NCBI GenBank assembly: GCA_030770425.1
Contig: JASJFT010000058.1
Coordinates: 124,001 to 188,000 of the forward strand
Reading direction: 5' to 3'
DNA from: Darksidea phi
Taxonomy: Eukaryota > Ascomycota > Dothideomycetes > Pleosporales > Lentitheciaceae
Length of the DNA: 64,000 nucleotides
Each line of letters opens with the position of its first letter. Within the stretch, counting starts at the first letter, position 1. Under the pieces are notes generated by a model. That model was not told the DNA's origin. It saw nothing but the letters and a program-made list of their open reading frames with translations, and made no database searches. Of this stretch, positions 11,124 through 22,219 are shown one piece after another. Made by a program: the position numbers and the translations under genes.

Positions 11124-11786
11124 TCACAACTTGGAGCTATGATGCCCCAGAAATTTCGGCAGTGCGAAGTCGACACAGCCTCTATGCGCCACTGCAAAAG
11201 CAATTGCTTGTGCTGCCTCCTTCGGCGGAAGCGCACCGGGCTGACCGATATTCTCTAGGTATTGGATGGTCCGTTCGAAAAGCAGCCGAGAGTCACGGTG
11301 AGCGGCCCTCGAAAGGTTCAATATTTCGTTTTTGTTGTACAGGAGAGGCTCCAGGTCGGGCGTCCGGATATTCTCTTTGATGTTGTTGCTCTTCAAGGGA
11401 GTGAGAGCAACCCTGTCACGCATCGGAACACCCAGCTGTGGCATGTTTGGATTGATCTTGAAAACTTCCTTTTGCAAGAAAGCATACGCGAGGGCCGAAT
11501 CCGTGCGATTTGCGGCCTCACGTTCGGCTTTCGCGTTCCTCTTCGAACTCTCACCGGCAATTGACGGAGATTTGCGGACACCTCTTTCGGACCTTCGAGC
11601 CTTGGTCGACTTTCGAGCCTTGGTTGACTTTCGAGTGGAAGAATCGCTTTCGGTGGATGAGTATAAGCTCGTAGAGCTACGTCTAGAGCCATTGGAGCCA
11701 TCCGATAACAAGTCATGAATAGACGGAAGCCTGACACCTTGTTGCGGACTGTAATGGTTAGGGCTTGCATTCGGACGTGGAATCAA
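11124..11786 (-). CDS. Uncharacterised fungal protein, Ser/Lys-rich N-terminal half and helical C-terminal half
   Basis: A minus-strand frame of about 220 codons with coding-like text. The first half is disordered, with SIHDLLSDGSNGSRRSS and the lysine repeat RKSTKARKSTKARRS. The second half looks folded: FLQKEVFKINPNMPQLG, LEPLLYNKNEILNLSRAAH and QYLENIGQPGALPPKEAAQA. I do not recognise a family. The frame as listed begins at a TTG, so the true start lies upstream. Possible upstream text (GVRLEGSYSTASLPIRPGH, about 11820-11920) is in the same frame but is cut by a TAG. An ATG near 12015 followed by a GTAGGT donor could begin a first exon, with the TAG inside a second intron (GTGAGG donor, TAG acceptor at 11797). 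The 5' structure is therefore uncertain, and a nonsense mutation is possible. Confidence 0.55.
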   Translation of the reverse strand: MIPRPNASPNHYSPQQGVRLPSIHDLLSDGSNGSRRSSTSLYSSTESDSSTRKSTKARKSTKARRSERGVRKSPSIAGESSKRNAKAEREAANRTDSALAYAFLQKEVFKINPNMPQLGVPMRDRVALTPLKSNNIKENIRTPDLEPLLYNKNEILNLSRAAHRDSRLLFERTIQYLENIGQPGALPPKEAAQAIAFAVAHRGCVDFALPKFLGHHSSKL

Positions 11787-12029
11787 GGCAACCTACTGGT
11801 CCATGGGCCTGGCCGCGAAAGCATCCGGGTGCGGATGAGCCAAGTATTCTGTCGTGGTGTGACCAGGACGAATTGGCAAGGAAGCAGTCGAGTAGCTACC
11901 TTCGAGCCTCACACCCTGCTGCAGAGTTCTGATTTCGTGAGATGTTGCACGGTTAATGAGAGCGTTAAACCTACGGGTTGGAAACCAAGTGGGAATGTTC
12001 CAGGTGCTCCATTATGGGAAAGATAGATT

Positions 12030-13596
12030 GAAAGATAGCTCAAGATTAACAAAAGCGAGATGGTAGTGATGAGGAATGAATGAGTCAAACAAAGTGAATA
12101 CAGATAGCCTCCAGAACAACTGAAAATGACGAATAACCACCCAAAAGTGAAAAGGCAGTGATGAAAGCACCAACTCTAGACTCGGGACAGCCGCCTTTTA
12201 TGTCTCTGAAGACATTCATTGCTTCGCCTAGCGTCGTGCACGTCCGTAGCCCACGGTTCCGAGGAAAGCGGAAAGGCTCCTTGTAACCAGATCTGCAAAG
12301 TGACATGTGCAGACACCAGAACCAAAGTTTGCCCATACATCCTGCATGAAACACGGAGAGCTCTCATAGCATAGCAAAGCGATCATCCAACAATGGGAAT
12401 AGCGTACTTCTTTAGCGTGGAGCGTAGTGGTACGCCAAAGGCAACTGTGGGGAGTGGAGTCTTCGAATCTCGTGCTGCATATCCCTTGCTGATGAACGGT
12501 GAGACAACGGGCCCGCGGCGATAGAACGCAATGCGACTGGGATATCCCTTGGATCCAGCTCTCCTCGATGGGTAGGCATAGCCAACGAACACGCAAGGTC
12601 GACTTGACCGCTAGAATTACGCTCCCTGAGCACGGCGTTACGGAGGTACATGTTGACAAGAAACGGCGGTAGTGGCGAAGGCGACGTATGTAGAGCAAGG
12701 TTGTCCACGCCAGAACGTGCAGTTCTCGCAGCCTCTCTTCCTCATTGAGCCCGTCTCAGTGTGGAGGTCTGAATTGGGGAGTTGGGAGCTGTCCTTTGTT
12801 CTCCATTCGCAAGCAGCGTAGGATCGGCGGCTGCAGAAATCGATCGAGCCAAAGGAACTAGGGTTAGTTGCTCTTGACCTGGCTCGCGGACGGCACGAAT
12901 CTCGGTTTGAGAGGACCTCGACCAGGAGCACGTCTCCGCGTTCGGAGTGAAGGTGGTGTTGGTGGCGTTTGTGGCATGACGGCTGAGAAGCAGAAAAGCA
13001 AAATTTGCGCTAAATCCAGATGTCGCACAACATGTTGAACACTTCCGACGACTCGAAGGCGACGCTTGGTCAAATGGCGACTAGGAAGACGCTCCGTCTT
13101 CCCCGCTGGCTCAAGCTAAGGACGGCAAGAGGAGGATTATATTTACTAAGACTCAGGTAACATCTAACGAGAAGCACCGAGAACGAGTAGGCCTTGAAGG
13201 ACTTGGAGCACGGTCTAACCATTGACGAGAAATGCATTGTAGCTGTAGCATACATGGGAGAAGAACGCCATACCTATTGACACGAAAGTAAAAGAGAGTG
13301 TGCGCATTCCATGTGAGCCATCCGTCCAAAGTCCACCCGCGCGGGTCGGCTGGGAAGGCATGCCAAGGAGTGCGACATATTAAAATCTACTAAGCCCCGT
13401 TCATCATAGCCAATGATACATACAACTGATGCATACTGGTCCATTATTCCTTGCCCACAAATCCCCCGTCCGCGTAAAGGCCAACCCGAATGTCCATGAC
13501 GCTCGCACGCAGGATGCTAGTATGCTGCAAAAGGAAACCAGATGGCCGATTAAGTGTCAATACCGCGAAAGCGGGAACGCCAGCGTCTTGAGCATC
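12030..13596. other. Intergenic, 1.6 kb, no recognisable gene
   Basis: Spacer between the uncharacterised minus-strand gene and the 3' end of ECM33. A minus-strand frame near 12864-12980 starts with MPQTPPTPPSLRTRRR but ends quickly and resembles nothing I know. No RNA gene or repeat found by eye. Confidence 0.45.
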
Positions 13597-14886
13597 TTAC
13601 ACAAGCAAGACGGCGGCCAGGCCAGCCAGACCAAGATAGGTAGGTTGAATGTGAAGAGGGAAAGCGGCGCCAGTCTTGTTCTCGCTGCTGCCGGAAGTGC
13701 CTCCTCCAGCGGTGCGGGCCTCCTCGAGCTTGCCTTTGCAGACGTACTTGTTGCTGGGACCGAGCTTGGACTTTTTGGGGTCATAGAAGTCCGAGCACGT
13801 GGTTCCGAGATCGTTGGTGGACTGCAGGTTGAAGACACCCTTGACAAAGTTGATCTTGGGGGTCGCAACCCTGAGATGGTTAGCATCGCATACACGGTAA
13901 GTCAGTATGGGCACTTACTCAGTGAGGTTACCGCTCATATCGAGGGCTGCACCAACTTCCGTCAGCTCGGGGAAACCGTCGATCTTGCGCAGTTGTGTGT
14001 TGTTGGCAATCTGCAGACTGGCGCCAACCTTCTCCAGCAGCGGGAATGAGATGTTGGTGATGGCCTCGTTCTGGTTGATGGTCAGATCCTGGGCGATTTC
14101 AGTCAGGTTTGGGCAAGCGAAGCTCTCGAGCTTGCTGTCGTAGACACCCAGGGATCCCGGCGTGACCTTTGACAGAGCAGGTAGGGAGATGCTGCCGCAA
14201 GCCCGGAATGTTGCGTTCTTCGACTGCAACAGCTTGGGGAAGGAGACCTCGACGTCTTCGTTGTTGAAGGAGAGAGTCAGGAAATCGGTGACGTTGGTAA
14301 CGTCCATGGTGATATTGCCGATGCCATCATTGTTCGCGATGAAGATGCTCTCTGCCTCATTGACGTTGACACCATTGAGATCCTGCAGCTTGGTGTTCTG
14401 GATATCGATCTTGGGGCACTTGGTGACCTGGGATGTGAACCCCAACTTTCGCAGGTTGGGCAGACCTTGCAGCGTAAGCTCGCCCACCTCGGTGAGCATG
14501 GGGAAATCCAGACCAGCCAGGTCCGGGACGTTGTCAACCTGTAGCTTGCCGGTGATGGTTTCTAGGCTGTTGCCACTGATACGCTTGAGAGCGTTGTTGC
14601 CCTTGACAATGAAGTCGCCCTTGAGCTCTTTCAAGCTATCGATGACGATGTCCTCGGTGACTTTTGACGAGACCTCGACGTTGCCGGTGTAGCCATCGTC
14701 GCAGTTGGAGAGGGACTGGGCGTCGCCCGCGCTTTCGATGACGAAGGTGTCGTCGCGCTCGCAGGTGGCGGATTGAGCTGGAAGAACAGGTCAGCAAATG
14801 GCAGACTGACAGCGGCGTGAACACGTACCATAGGCAGCGCCGATGACTGCCAGTGCCGGCAGAACCAGTCTCGTGAGGGGAGACAT
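13597..14886 (-). CDS. ECM33: Ecm33-type GPI-anchored cell wall organisation protein
   Basis: Three exons (14829-14886, 13919-14777, 13597-13870; introns of 51 and 48 bases) encode 396 residues. A signal peptide (SPLTRLVLPALAVIGAAYA) is interrupted by the first intron just before the cleavage region. The body is a leucine-rich beta-helix of the receptor L-domain type: repeats of the pattern I-T-G-x-L, FPMLTEVGELTLQGLPNL, NLTEIAQDLTINQNEAITNI and FPELTEVGAALDMSGNLTE. A Gly/Ser-rich stretch (TAGGGTSGSSENKTGAA) leads to a hydrophobic tail (YLGLAGLAAVLLV), the expected GPI-attachment signal. Ecm33 relatives sit at the plasma membrane or cell wall and are needed for normal wall structure. Length, signal and tail all fit the family. 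Confidence 0.95.
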
Positions 14887-15410
14887 TGTGGGCGCGTGGA
14901 GACGAGTCGGTAACTAGGGGAGGAGTCAGCGACGCGGAGTCGATGCAATTGCGAGGCGACGATGTCGAGGACGTGGTTCGGGAGAGGGTTGTGCTACCGA
15001 CGCACCTGGGATATTAAGATTGCTCACGGCCCCGGGCTTGTTAAGTTGCTGTGTAGTCGAAGATGTTGAGCGATTGACGGAGAAGGCTGGAAGAGAAACA
15101 ACTGCAGAATTAAAAAGAGACCCCACGAAGCCGTCAATTGTCAGGGGAAAGCGACGCCGAAACAAGAGCGAGAGTGGATGAGGAAGGGGGAAGCAGCCAC
15201 GGCCGTTGGAGAAAAAGGAGCTGGCGCGGACCATGCGCGCTAGCCGAAGGGGGAAAGGGCCCGCGGATGGCAATGTTTGATTGATATAACACCAGGCCCG
15301 TGCCCGCATCCGAGGCCGTCGTCAACTGCTCGAGCGACCGACAACTGCTGCTGCTCGCTCTCTGCATCAGCATCCTCGTGCTGAACTCGTCCTCGCCGCT
15401 CCCCGCCGCC

Positions 15411-15440
15411 CCTCGCTCCTCCTCGCTCCTCCTCGCTCCT
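15411..15440. repeat. 10-base tandem repeat, three copies
   Basis: Three exact head-to-tail copies of CCTCGCTCCT lie in the pyrimidine-rich strand of the ECM33 upstream region. The array is pure C/T/G with one strand bias, a type of low-complexity tract frequent in fungal promoters. No function can be assigned. Confidence 0.8.
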
Positions 15441-17053
15441 CCTCCAGCTGCGCGCCCGTCCTTGTTGCTGGACTCCGGCCCAAGGAATGTCAGAGTGTCG
15501 CAGGCCGCCGGGGCGTGCGACAGATGCCACACTTGCACCGCCCGCCCTGCACTGCAAATCCTGATTTCTCCACCCGCTGGCCTCTGCAGGCGTGCAAGCG
15601 TGCAAGCTTCGGTGGCCAGTCTGTTATTGAGCCGACCGAATCATGGCTCCGAAATCATGGCTCCCCTCATGCCCTCCGCTAGCACCGGCGCAATCTTCCC
15701 AACCCTTCCCTGGGCGCCTCTTACAAACGCCACACCTGCCGCCATCCGCCGCCGCCGCCTTGTGCAAGCCGCATGCCGTTGTGCGTCTTATCACAGAACC
15801 ACCTTCCACGGCGGCTGTCCCAGCGTGAGACGTCGGACGCACTGCCGCCGGGCCCGGTACCGCACAGCTTGACGTCCATCAGGCGACTCCGCGTTTCAGC
15901 CAAAACATGCATTCTCCCGTTGCCGTCGCTGGCACGACAATTGCATTCGCTGTCGTCATCTCGTCTCCAATGAGGCTTCCTTGGCCCTGCAGCCCCTGCT
16001 ACCAATACAAGATTCTCTCCCAGATCGCTTGGCAACAGGCGAGTGAGGGCAAGGGGTGGCGCCGCTTTTCGCCTGTTAGCGTCCGCCCCTTCCGGGACTG
16101 AGGGTGCCAACGACGACGACGTCTCTCCTTCCTCTCCATTGCCGCATTTCCTATGAGAGCTCTCGAGATTGACGCAAGAAATCGTAACGATTGCAAGCCC
16201 GCAAGGCGCAAGGCGCAAGGCGCCATCAGCGGAGATCCTCCTATGATAAACAAACCTCGCTAATGAGAAACGCATCCTTCCAATCTTGACCAACACAACC
16301 CAAAATCTCCGCACCCCAGCTGCCCAGGGATTGTCAAAACGCTATCACATGCTGCCTGTCATATCCCGCATTCTTGCCATGACTGCTTTGTGCTCATCTA
16401 AGGCAGAATTGGATATTCCAAGTGTGCTTACTTGAGTCAGTAATTCAAACATTGCGATCACACCCGCATCAAGCTCGGGTTGCTCCTCTTTTGATAGGCG
16501 CAGGCTACCGTCGCGTCGCCTCTTGTGTTACCGCTGCTGTCAATGGCATAACGAAGCCTTCAGGCAGTCTCCACCCTCGCAGAAGCAGTCTGACTGTTCT
16601 TGTAAAGCTGAACGGCCCTACATCCAGCATTCCATGTTAACTTCAAACACCGTAGAGCTCTCTCCACAACTCAAATCGACCTTGCTGTCATCGGGCCGGT
16701 ATTTACTGCCTCGTCCCCACGCAAAGGTCTTGTGTAACCACCGGCGCCCGGAACACACACATCCAAACGGCTTTACTAGCCTTGCTCATGCAGTTCACTC
16801 GTCTTCGTCCTACAGAATCCTGCCGTGTGCTTCCCGGAAGCTCACAGCGACACTCCGGCGTATTTTGTCCAACCATTGATGAATGACAGCCGGCCTCTGA
16901 GCGTCTGTCCTCGCGCTTCAACGCGCCGCGGCGTGTTACAACGCTACGCATCTGACTGTAGTCTCAAACCTCGACACCCAGTGCAACTGCACCTTTCATC
17001 GCCATTTGCTGCAAGCCATCAACCCTTCCATCTCGCCCACGAAAAGACTTTTC

Positions 17054-17302
17054 ATGACTCCGCCCATCCCAAGTCAACACTCCCCTACATTGCTCGACCC
17101 GCAAATCTGCCTGCACCGGTCCGCTTCACATCTGGCCATCTCAACGGCTGCCGGCATAATCGAATGCATCGTCATCTTCCTTGCGATCGCAGGGTACGAG
17201 ATTACCGGTCAGGCCGCGATCTCTAGAATACGAGGTTCAAGGATCTTTGCATCAGCAAGGCGTTGCCTTGTCTTACGGCAAGGTGCGAATAAACGGGTTT
17301 GA
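17054..17302 (+). CDS. Possible small membrane protein (weak)
   Basis: From ATG 17054 the frame reads MTPPIPSQHSPTLLDPQICL, then a hydrophobic stretch AGIIECIVIFLAIAGYEI that could span a membrane, and ends about 80 codons in. A GTACGA donor-like site directly after FLAIAG suggests the frame may be a first exon. No family recognised and no neighbouring exon could be joined. Listed only because the hydrophobic segment is well formed; it may be a chance frame. Confidence 0.2.
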   Translation: MTPPIPSQHSPTLLDPQICLHRSASHLAISTAAGIIECIVIFLAIAGYEITGQAAISRIRGSRIFASARRCLVLRQGANKRV

Positions 17303-17842
17303 AGCTTCCGAATGTGTTACAGACGACGTATGTCATACAAGGTCAACGCATGTAGCTAGGAGCAGATTGGCTAATGTACCGGATTGGGCGCGCGGACGGC
17401 ATGCGGGATGCATCCGCTAGTGCGGCCTTGGACGGCACTTGACTTGACCATAGACTTCGACTCTTGGATAAAGCACGTCGTACATACTCCACAGCTCCTC
17501 TTCACCGTTCATGCAATTACAGCCAGTTAGCATAACAAGGAAAGCGAAAGCGAGTGCGCAGCAGCGTAACGAAGATACTAGAACCAAAAAGACATTGCTT
17601 TCCACTTTTCAGGCCACATCTGCAAATATCATTGCATCGATTTACTCTTCACTAGCTGCTTTAATATCGACGACTAACATACACGAGGCGACAAGCGGGT
17701 CACTTCGCAATTACACAACATAATATGATGGCTCTGACACCCCTTCCCAACGCGAGAAAACCGGAAGCCCTCATGCACAAGCAACGCACTGTAACCCTCT
17801 GATGCTCACTTCCCACTCCGTCCCGCATCCTCATCGTCATCG

Positions 17843-19765
17843 CTACCCACTCTGCATTACACTGATGTCAACGTCCTCGATTCGCCACATATACCACATG
17901 AATAACGATCTACCTGGGTTAGTTGAGCTTTTGGCATAGGAGCTGCAAAGAGGATGCCGGGGGAAGTGTAGTGGAGGCGGAGATGACGGTACCACGATGC
18001 ACGTACCGGTAAGGCGAAAACTTTGACGCTATGCTGAGCATCTCTTGCTCGCTCATGTATTTCCATTTGCCGCCTTTGCCCTTGAGCTTGGAAGTGTCAC
18101 GGCCCATGTAGGTGGCCATTCCGCGTCTGGCGGGTGTGTTAGTGCGAAGTTCTTGCAGGCTCGCACTCGGCGTGCATCATGCTCACCGCTCCTGAGGTGC
18201 GCATGGAGGAAAAGAAGAGCTGGTAGGGTAGGATTGTAGACTTACTGCACACCCAAGTCGCCCGTCGAGAATACATCCATTCTCTTTAGCCCAAAGCATG
18301 CAAACATCTCCACGCTCCACCGGCCCAAACCCCTCACAGCGACCAGCTTTTCGATCAGATCTTCGTCGCTGGCGCTGATGAGCATTTGGGCGGTGAGCTC
18401 GCCCGAGTCGAACTTCTCAGCTAGCCCACTTATGTATTCCGCTTTGCGTTGGGAGAGGCCTGCTGTGCCTACGTTTGGGGTAGGAGAACGTTAGCATATA
18501 TTTTGAGCAAATGAAAGCGCCCGCATACTATTGGTGCGGTAGCGATATCATGAAGTGCTTACGTAGACGATGTTGCGGGAGTTACGTACGGAGGGCTGGG
18601 AGGTCCTTTGTTAGGACTTGAGCTGGCGTTGGGAATGAGGGGTGGGTTTCAGGGAACACTGAGCACACCAAGTAAGTGGTTATTCCTATGATCTGGAAGT
18701 GGGTTTGTTCCTCGCTCGTAGATTGTAGATACGATCATAGAGTTAGGATGACGGTGCTTCTCTTGCATTACGTACGTGCTGTGAACTTCTTGCGGATGGA
18801 AGCTGCGGCTTGGCCGGATACCTATGCACCTTGTCGTCAGTGTCGTTGTTCTTCCCGTCCAAACTAAATCCTGCCGCTAGCAAAGCCTGTCGTCGAAGAT
18901 GACAGCTTTGCGCTACTTAAAACTAAATGCTTAAGCTAAACACCTTGTGTTCGTTCAAAAAGTTCATCTGATGCTCCTCATCTTACCGCTTTTTTACTTC
19001 CCACTATGACCATTTCCCATGAATGGATAGAAGTCTACATACCTGCTGTCCCATAATTCCACTCGCCAACGCCGTAAACGGATCAACCGCCTCGCTTAAG
19101 CCCTCAGGACTAAACATCTTACAGTGATGTTTCTCAATCAATGGTTTCAGTTTCGGATCCACTTTACACAGAAAATCGCATGCATCTTGCAGCAATGTGT
19201 CAACTGTGGAAGTAGGAGGGTTTAGGGCGCCGACGTCGGGCGGTAGGGTCTCTTTGACTTGACGCTTCTTTGTCGGGGAGACATCTTCCTGCTGGGAGGC
19301 CGGGGGCGTGGTGGATGCGGATGGGAGTTTTATGGGAGATGAGGTATAAGCTGTAACTCGCGAGCCACCTGGTGTGGAGAGAGGCGCATTTGTAGCATGT
19401 GGATCCGCAGGGCGTGGTTTGAATCTGGCCAGATCCTCCAACGGATGACCTAATTCTGACGACGCAGCTATCAGACTCACACCTGATGGCGTTGGCGTGA
19501 ACGGCGGAGGCTTGACGGGAGATTCTTCGGCAGGTTTGCGTCTTTTGGGTAAAGGCGTTGCGGGGAGTTGGGGAACCGCGAAAGTAGGATCTGCACCATT
19601 GGGAGGTAACGTAGTTGTAGCCGAAACTGAAGGTCTACTCTTTCGCTTCTTAGACGATTCTGTCGCTTTCTTCGCTTTACTGTATGGCGCCTGATTCGTA
19701 GCCGTAGATTCTGGAGTTGGGGGGATGCTACTTGTTGAGATGCGAGCTGAGCGTCTGAGTGACAT
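17843..19765 (-). CDS. MAG1: DNA-3-methyladenine glycosylase (HhH-GPD, Mag1/AlkA type)
   Basis: Six exons (19043-19765, 18776-18821, 18590-18658, 18246-18468, 18007-18126, 17843-17909) give 415 residues. Residues 1 to about 170 are disordered and basic (MSLRRSARISTSS, SKKRKSRPS, several TP/SP sites), a plausible nuclear-targeting tail. The folded part has ASGIMGQQVSGQAAASIRKK, the helix-hairpin-helix LVAVRGLGRWSVEMFACFG, and FSTGDLGVQRGM with Asp 350 at the catalytic position. The enzyme excises alkylated purines such as 3-methyladenine as the first step of base excision repair. Every junction was chosen to keep these motifs in frame; the last one needs acceptor GGTAG at 17910-17914, giving RSLFMWYMWRIED at the end. 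An upstream in-frame ATG at 19813 adds 16 residues. Confidence 0.92.
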
Positions 19766-20473
19766 ATTGAGCGATGTAAGCAGTAATGTGTGCAAGTGGT
19801 AACGTATCTTCATATAGTTAGTTCGATAGCTATCCTGATACTCCAATGTACTCACATTGCAGGCTGTGACGGAAGCGTGGAAGGTAGCGCGAAAGAGCTT
19901 GGAGTTGGAAAAAGTGACGTTGCCTGACGCGAAACGCGGGGATTCTGGACAGCTGAGGATACGCGATGGCACATGACTTCGTGCTGACGCATTATTAATC
20001 AATTTCTCCTTCGTATTCCGTGCACTCCACACCTGCCGCCATACTCGAAAGGGACCCGTAGTTAAGGACACGGCCAAAATCCCTTTCGCTGAGAGCTACT
20101 CGCAACGTTCTAGCGTTATCTTGCCATCGCCATACTGTAGATATAACCCCCAAATACGCAACCCACCTTACCTAGATCAAGACCAGGCATTTATCAAATC
20201 ATTTCGATACGTAATGCTAGTCCATTGCAAAGGACATTATAATGGAGTATGCTACCACAGCGCAGATCCTCTAAACGCCTTTGCCTCAGTGCCTGCTGAA
20301 AATCTTTACTGGCGTTCCGTACCCCCCAAATGCTGCAGATTATGTACAGACAAAAACGGAAAGCAAATGGAAAGCAAGCATGCCGACCGAGGGATATCGT
20401 GCTCCCGAAACATAGACAACGCCTGGAAGATGGGACTGTGGCTGCCTCCTCTAAACCGAAAGTATGCGGATAG
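19766..20473. other. Intergenic, upstream of the DNA glycosylase
   Basis: About 700 bases between two minus-strand genes. The glycosylase frame stays open upstream to about 20077, so a longer N-terminus or an upstream exon cannot be excluded. Nothing else recognised. Confidence 0.45.
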
Positions 20474-21746
20474 TCATGAGTCTGGATCCTGGTGTCGCCG
20501 CAACTCTTCCCCTTCAGTCTTCAGCCTCTGATGCAAAGACCGCAGTGTTTCGTACGTCATCATCGTAGTCACGGCGGCTGGGACTGCTCGGACCATGTTC
20601 GTGCCCATGCCGTTGTAGAAGGCCCGCCATCCTTCTTCTTGCAAGATGGTCATGCAAGTTCTCCAAATGCCGCGATATCGAGGAAGGTTGATCATGCCGT
20701 CGGATGATGCAGTGCCGGGGCCTCGTGTGATGTACCCACTCCCTTGGTGCCCGCCTCGAAACGATATGTCATTGTGTGAAGTAGAAGGAAGCGTTCTTTG
20801 CTGTGTCTGAAGCCTTGTGCGTAGTACTTCGTGCGGATAGGTAGCTGAAGTAGCGCAGATCTTACTCAGAACAGTAGCCCCCAATATACCAGCCCAGTGT
20901 ACGTTGCTATCGGCCGGTTGCGCCTGTCCCATCTCGAGGCCAGTAAACGTCATCTTGAAGTATTCGTAGAGCGGGAACTGGATTGCGACATGGGTGAGCC
21001 CGAGAAGGGCAGGGGTCAGACCAGAATAAAAGGCCCTGAGCCCTTCGCTGGCATACATTTTTCTAAACGCATCGAATGTATTTCTGTAGTGCCATGGCGG
21101 ACGATGTTCGTCCGCAGCATGAGCGCTTACTTGCGACATCAATCGGGTCTTGATGACCCATATGGGATTAGTTGCCAGCGTCGAACAAGCGCCCGCAGTG
21201 ATAGAGGCGCTTATCCGAGAAAGCCATTTGTTCTCTGTCACAGTCTATCAGCCAGATCACGCGAGTGTTTAGCCTCTACTGACCCATTCGCGTATAGAAG
21301 AAATCCTTGGAGAAGTCATATACGCTCATGTAAACGGCCCATGTTGGTATGTACCCAAGCAGCATCGGGCCGAGCCCTCTGTACATGCCACGAACACCAT
21401 CTTGCATCCAAATCACCCGCGCTGTGCCGACGAGCCCGTTGTATACCGCGCGCGTCGGTCGCGCATGGTGTCGTGGTCGCCAGGAACCCTGCGCTTGCAG
21501 GCGAGTCTTTATGACGTCGAGCGGGCATGTTACGATACCCGAAGCGATACCGGCGGCAGCGCCGCAGAAAGCATTGACACTCGAGTTGGGCAGGTCCGCA
21601 AACCTCACGGCGAGACTAGAGCGCAAGCCCCAGCTCTGGTTCACCATTGCAGAGTCACGGGTAGGAAGTCTCGCAGTGGGCGGCGCATACCGTTCGCTGG
21701 TGGTTGTACTCGGGGACGGCGGCGGCTCGGGTCCGTCAGTTGACAT
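20474..21746 (-). CDS. YIA6: Mitochondrial carrier, NAD+ transporter type (Yia6/Ndt1-like)
   Basis: Two exons (21284-21746 and 20474-21234, 49-base intron) encode 407 residues. The three mitochondrial carrier repeats show the signatures CPLDVIKTRLQAQG, TNPIWVIKTRLMSQ and YPHEVLRTRLQTQ, each after a transmembrane helix, with ASGIVT, SITAGACSTLA and ILGATVLSKICATSA as odd-numbered helices. The second signature has W-V in P-I-W-V-I-K, typical of the NAD+/folate/pyrimidine subgroup, and the overall text is closest to yeast Yia6/Ndt1, which imports NAD+ into the mitochondrial matrix. Substrate is inferred from family resemblance only; the pyrimidine carrier Rim2 is a less likely alternative. An insertion of about 40 residues (HNDISFRGGHQGSGYITRGP) precedes the last helix pair. 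Confidence 0.9.
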
Positions 21747-22219
21747 GGTGTAGGCTAGCCATGGCAGATTGATTAGAGAAGGACGTATAGTGTGCAATGC
21801 GGGAGGGTACCATACAGGCCGTCGTCCCCCCAGTGCCGCAGTGTGCGGAAGCCCCGCAGCACTCGAGTGACACAATGGCTAGCGATTGACCAGCTCCATT
21901 GACAGTCGATAACAGAGGGAAGCCGGTGTCGAGGTCAAAGAACGTTTGCGCAGAATGACAGCGATTTCAGCGCCGCGCAGTGATAGTGTGTTGGTGTGTA
22001 GTGCAGCGGCGCTGTTCGGCGTCACAGGCACGCGAGTGGGTGAGTTTGGGGTGGGGAAATCCGGATGCTTGAAGCTGCAGCAGCAAGAGCTCGCCTTGGC
22101 ACGCTTGAGCCAATTCGCTTCAGGGCTTTGCAAGACCTCATCATCAACTCCCCACGACCAATTGATCCGCCGTCGCTCCCTGCACACCTCGCAGCACATC
22201 CTCGAACCCTTCCGACACC
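21747..22219. promoter_or_regulatory. Shared divergent promoter of the mitochondrial carrier and QCR7, with two CCAAT boxes
   Basis: The carrier starts leftward at 21746 and QCR7 rightward at 22220, leaving 473 bases. Two CCAAT boxes on the plus strand (22110-22114 and 22158-22162) lie 106 and 58 bases before the QCR7 ATG. CCAAT boxes are the binding site of the HAP complex, which controls respiratory genes in fungi; its action here is inferred from position. Confidence 0.5.

Larger units (their letters stand above)
14887..17842. other. Long intergenic region, mostly ECM33 upstream sequence
   Basis: Three kilobases with no secure gene. The first part is the promoter and leader of ECM33 and is GC-rich, with overlapping Arg/Ser/Pro-rich frames on both strands that I take as chance frames. 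It includes a 10-base tandem repeat (15411-15440) and a short GCGCAAG-type repeat near 16200-16222. A weak candidate small membrane protein lies near 17054. The rest is unremarkable. Confidence 0.45.

Noticed and set aside
15721..16314. 197-codon minus-strand open frame upstream of ECM33
   Set aside because: Gly/Arg-rich random-looking text in GC-rich sequence; the plus strand is open over much of the same stretch.
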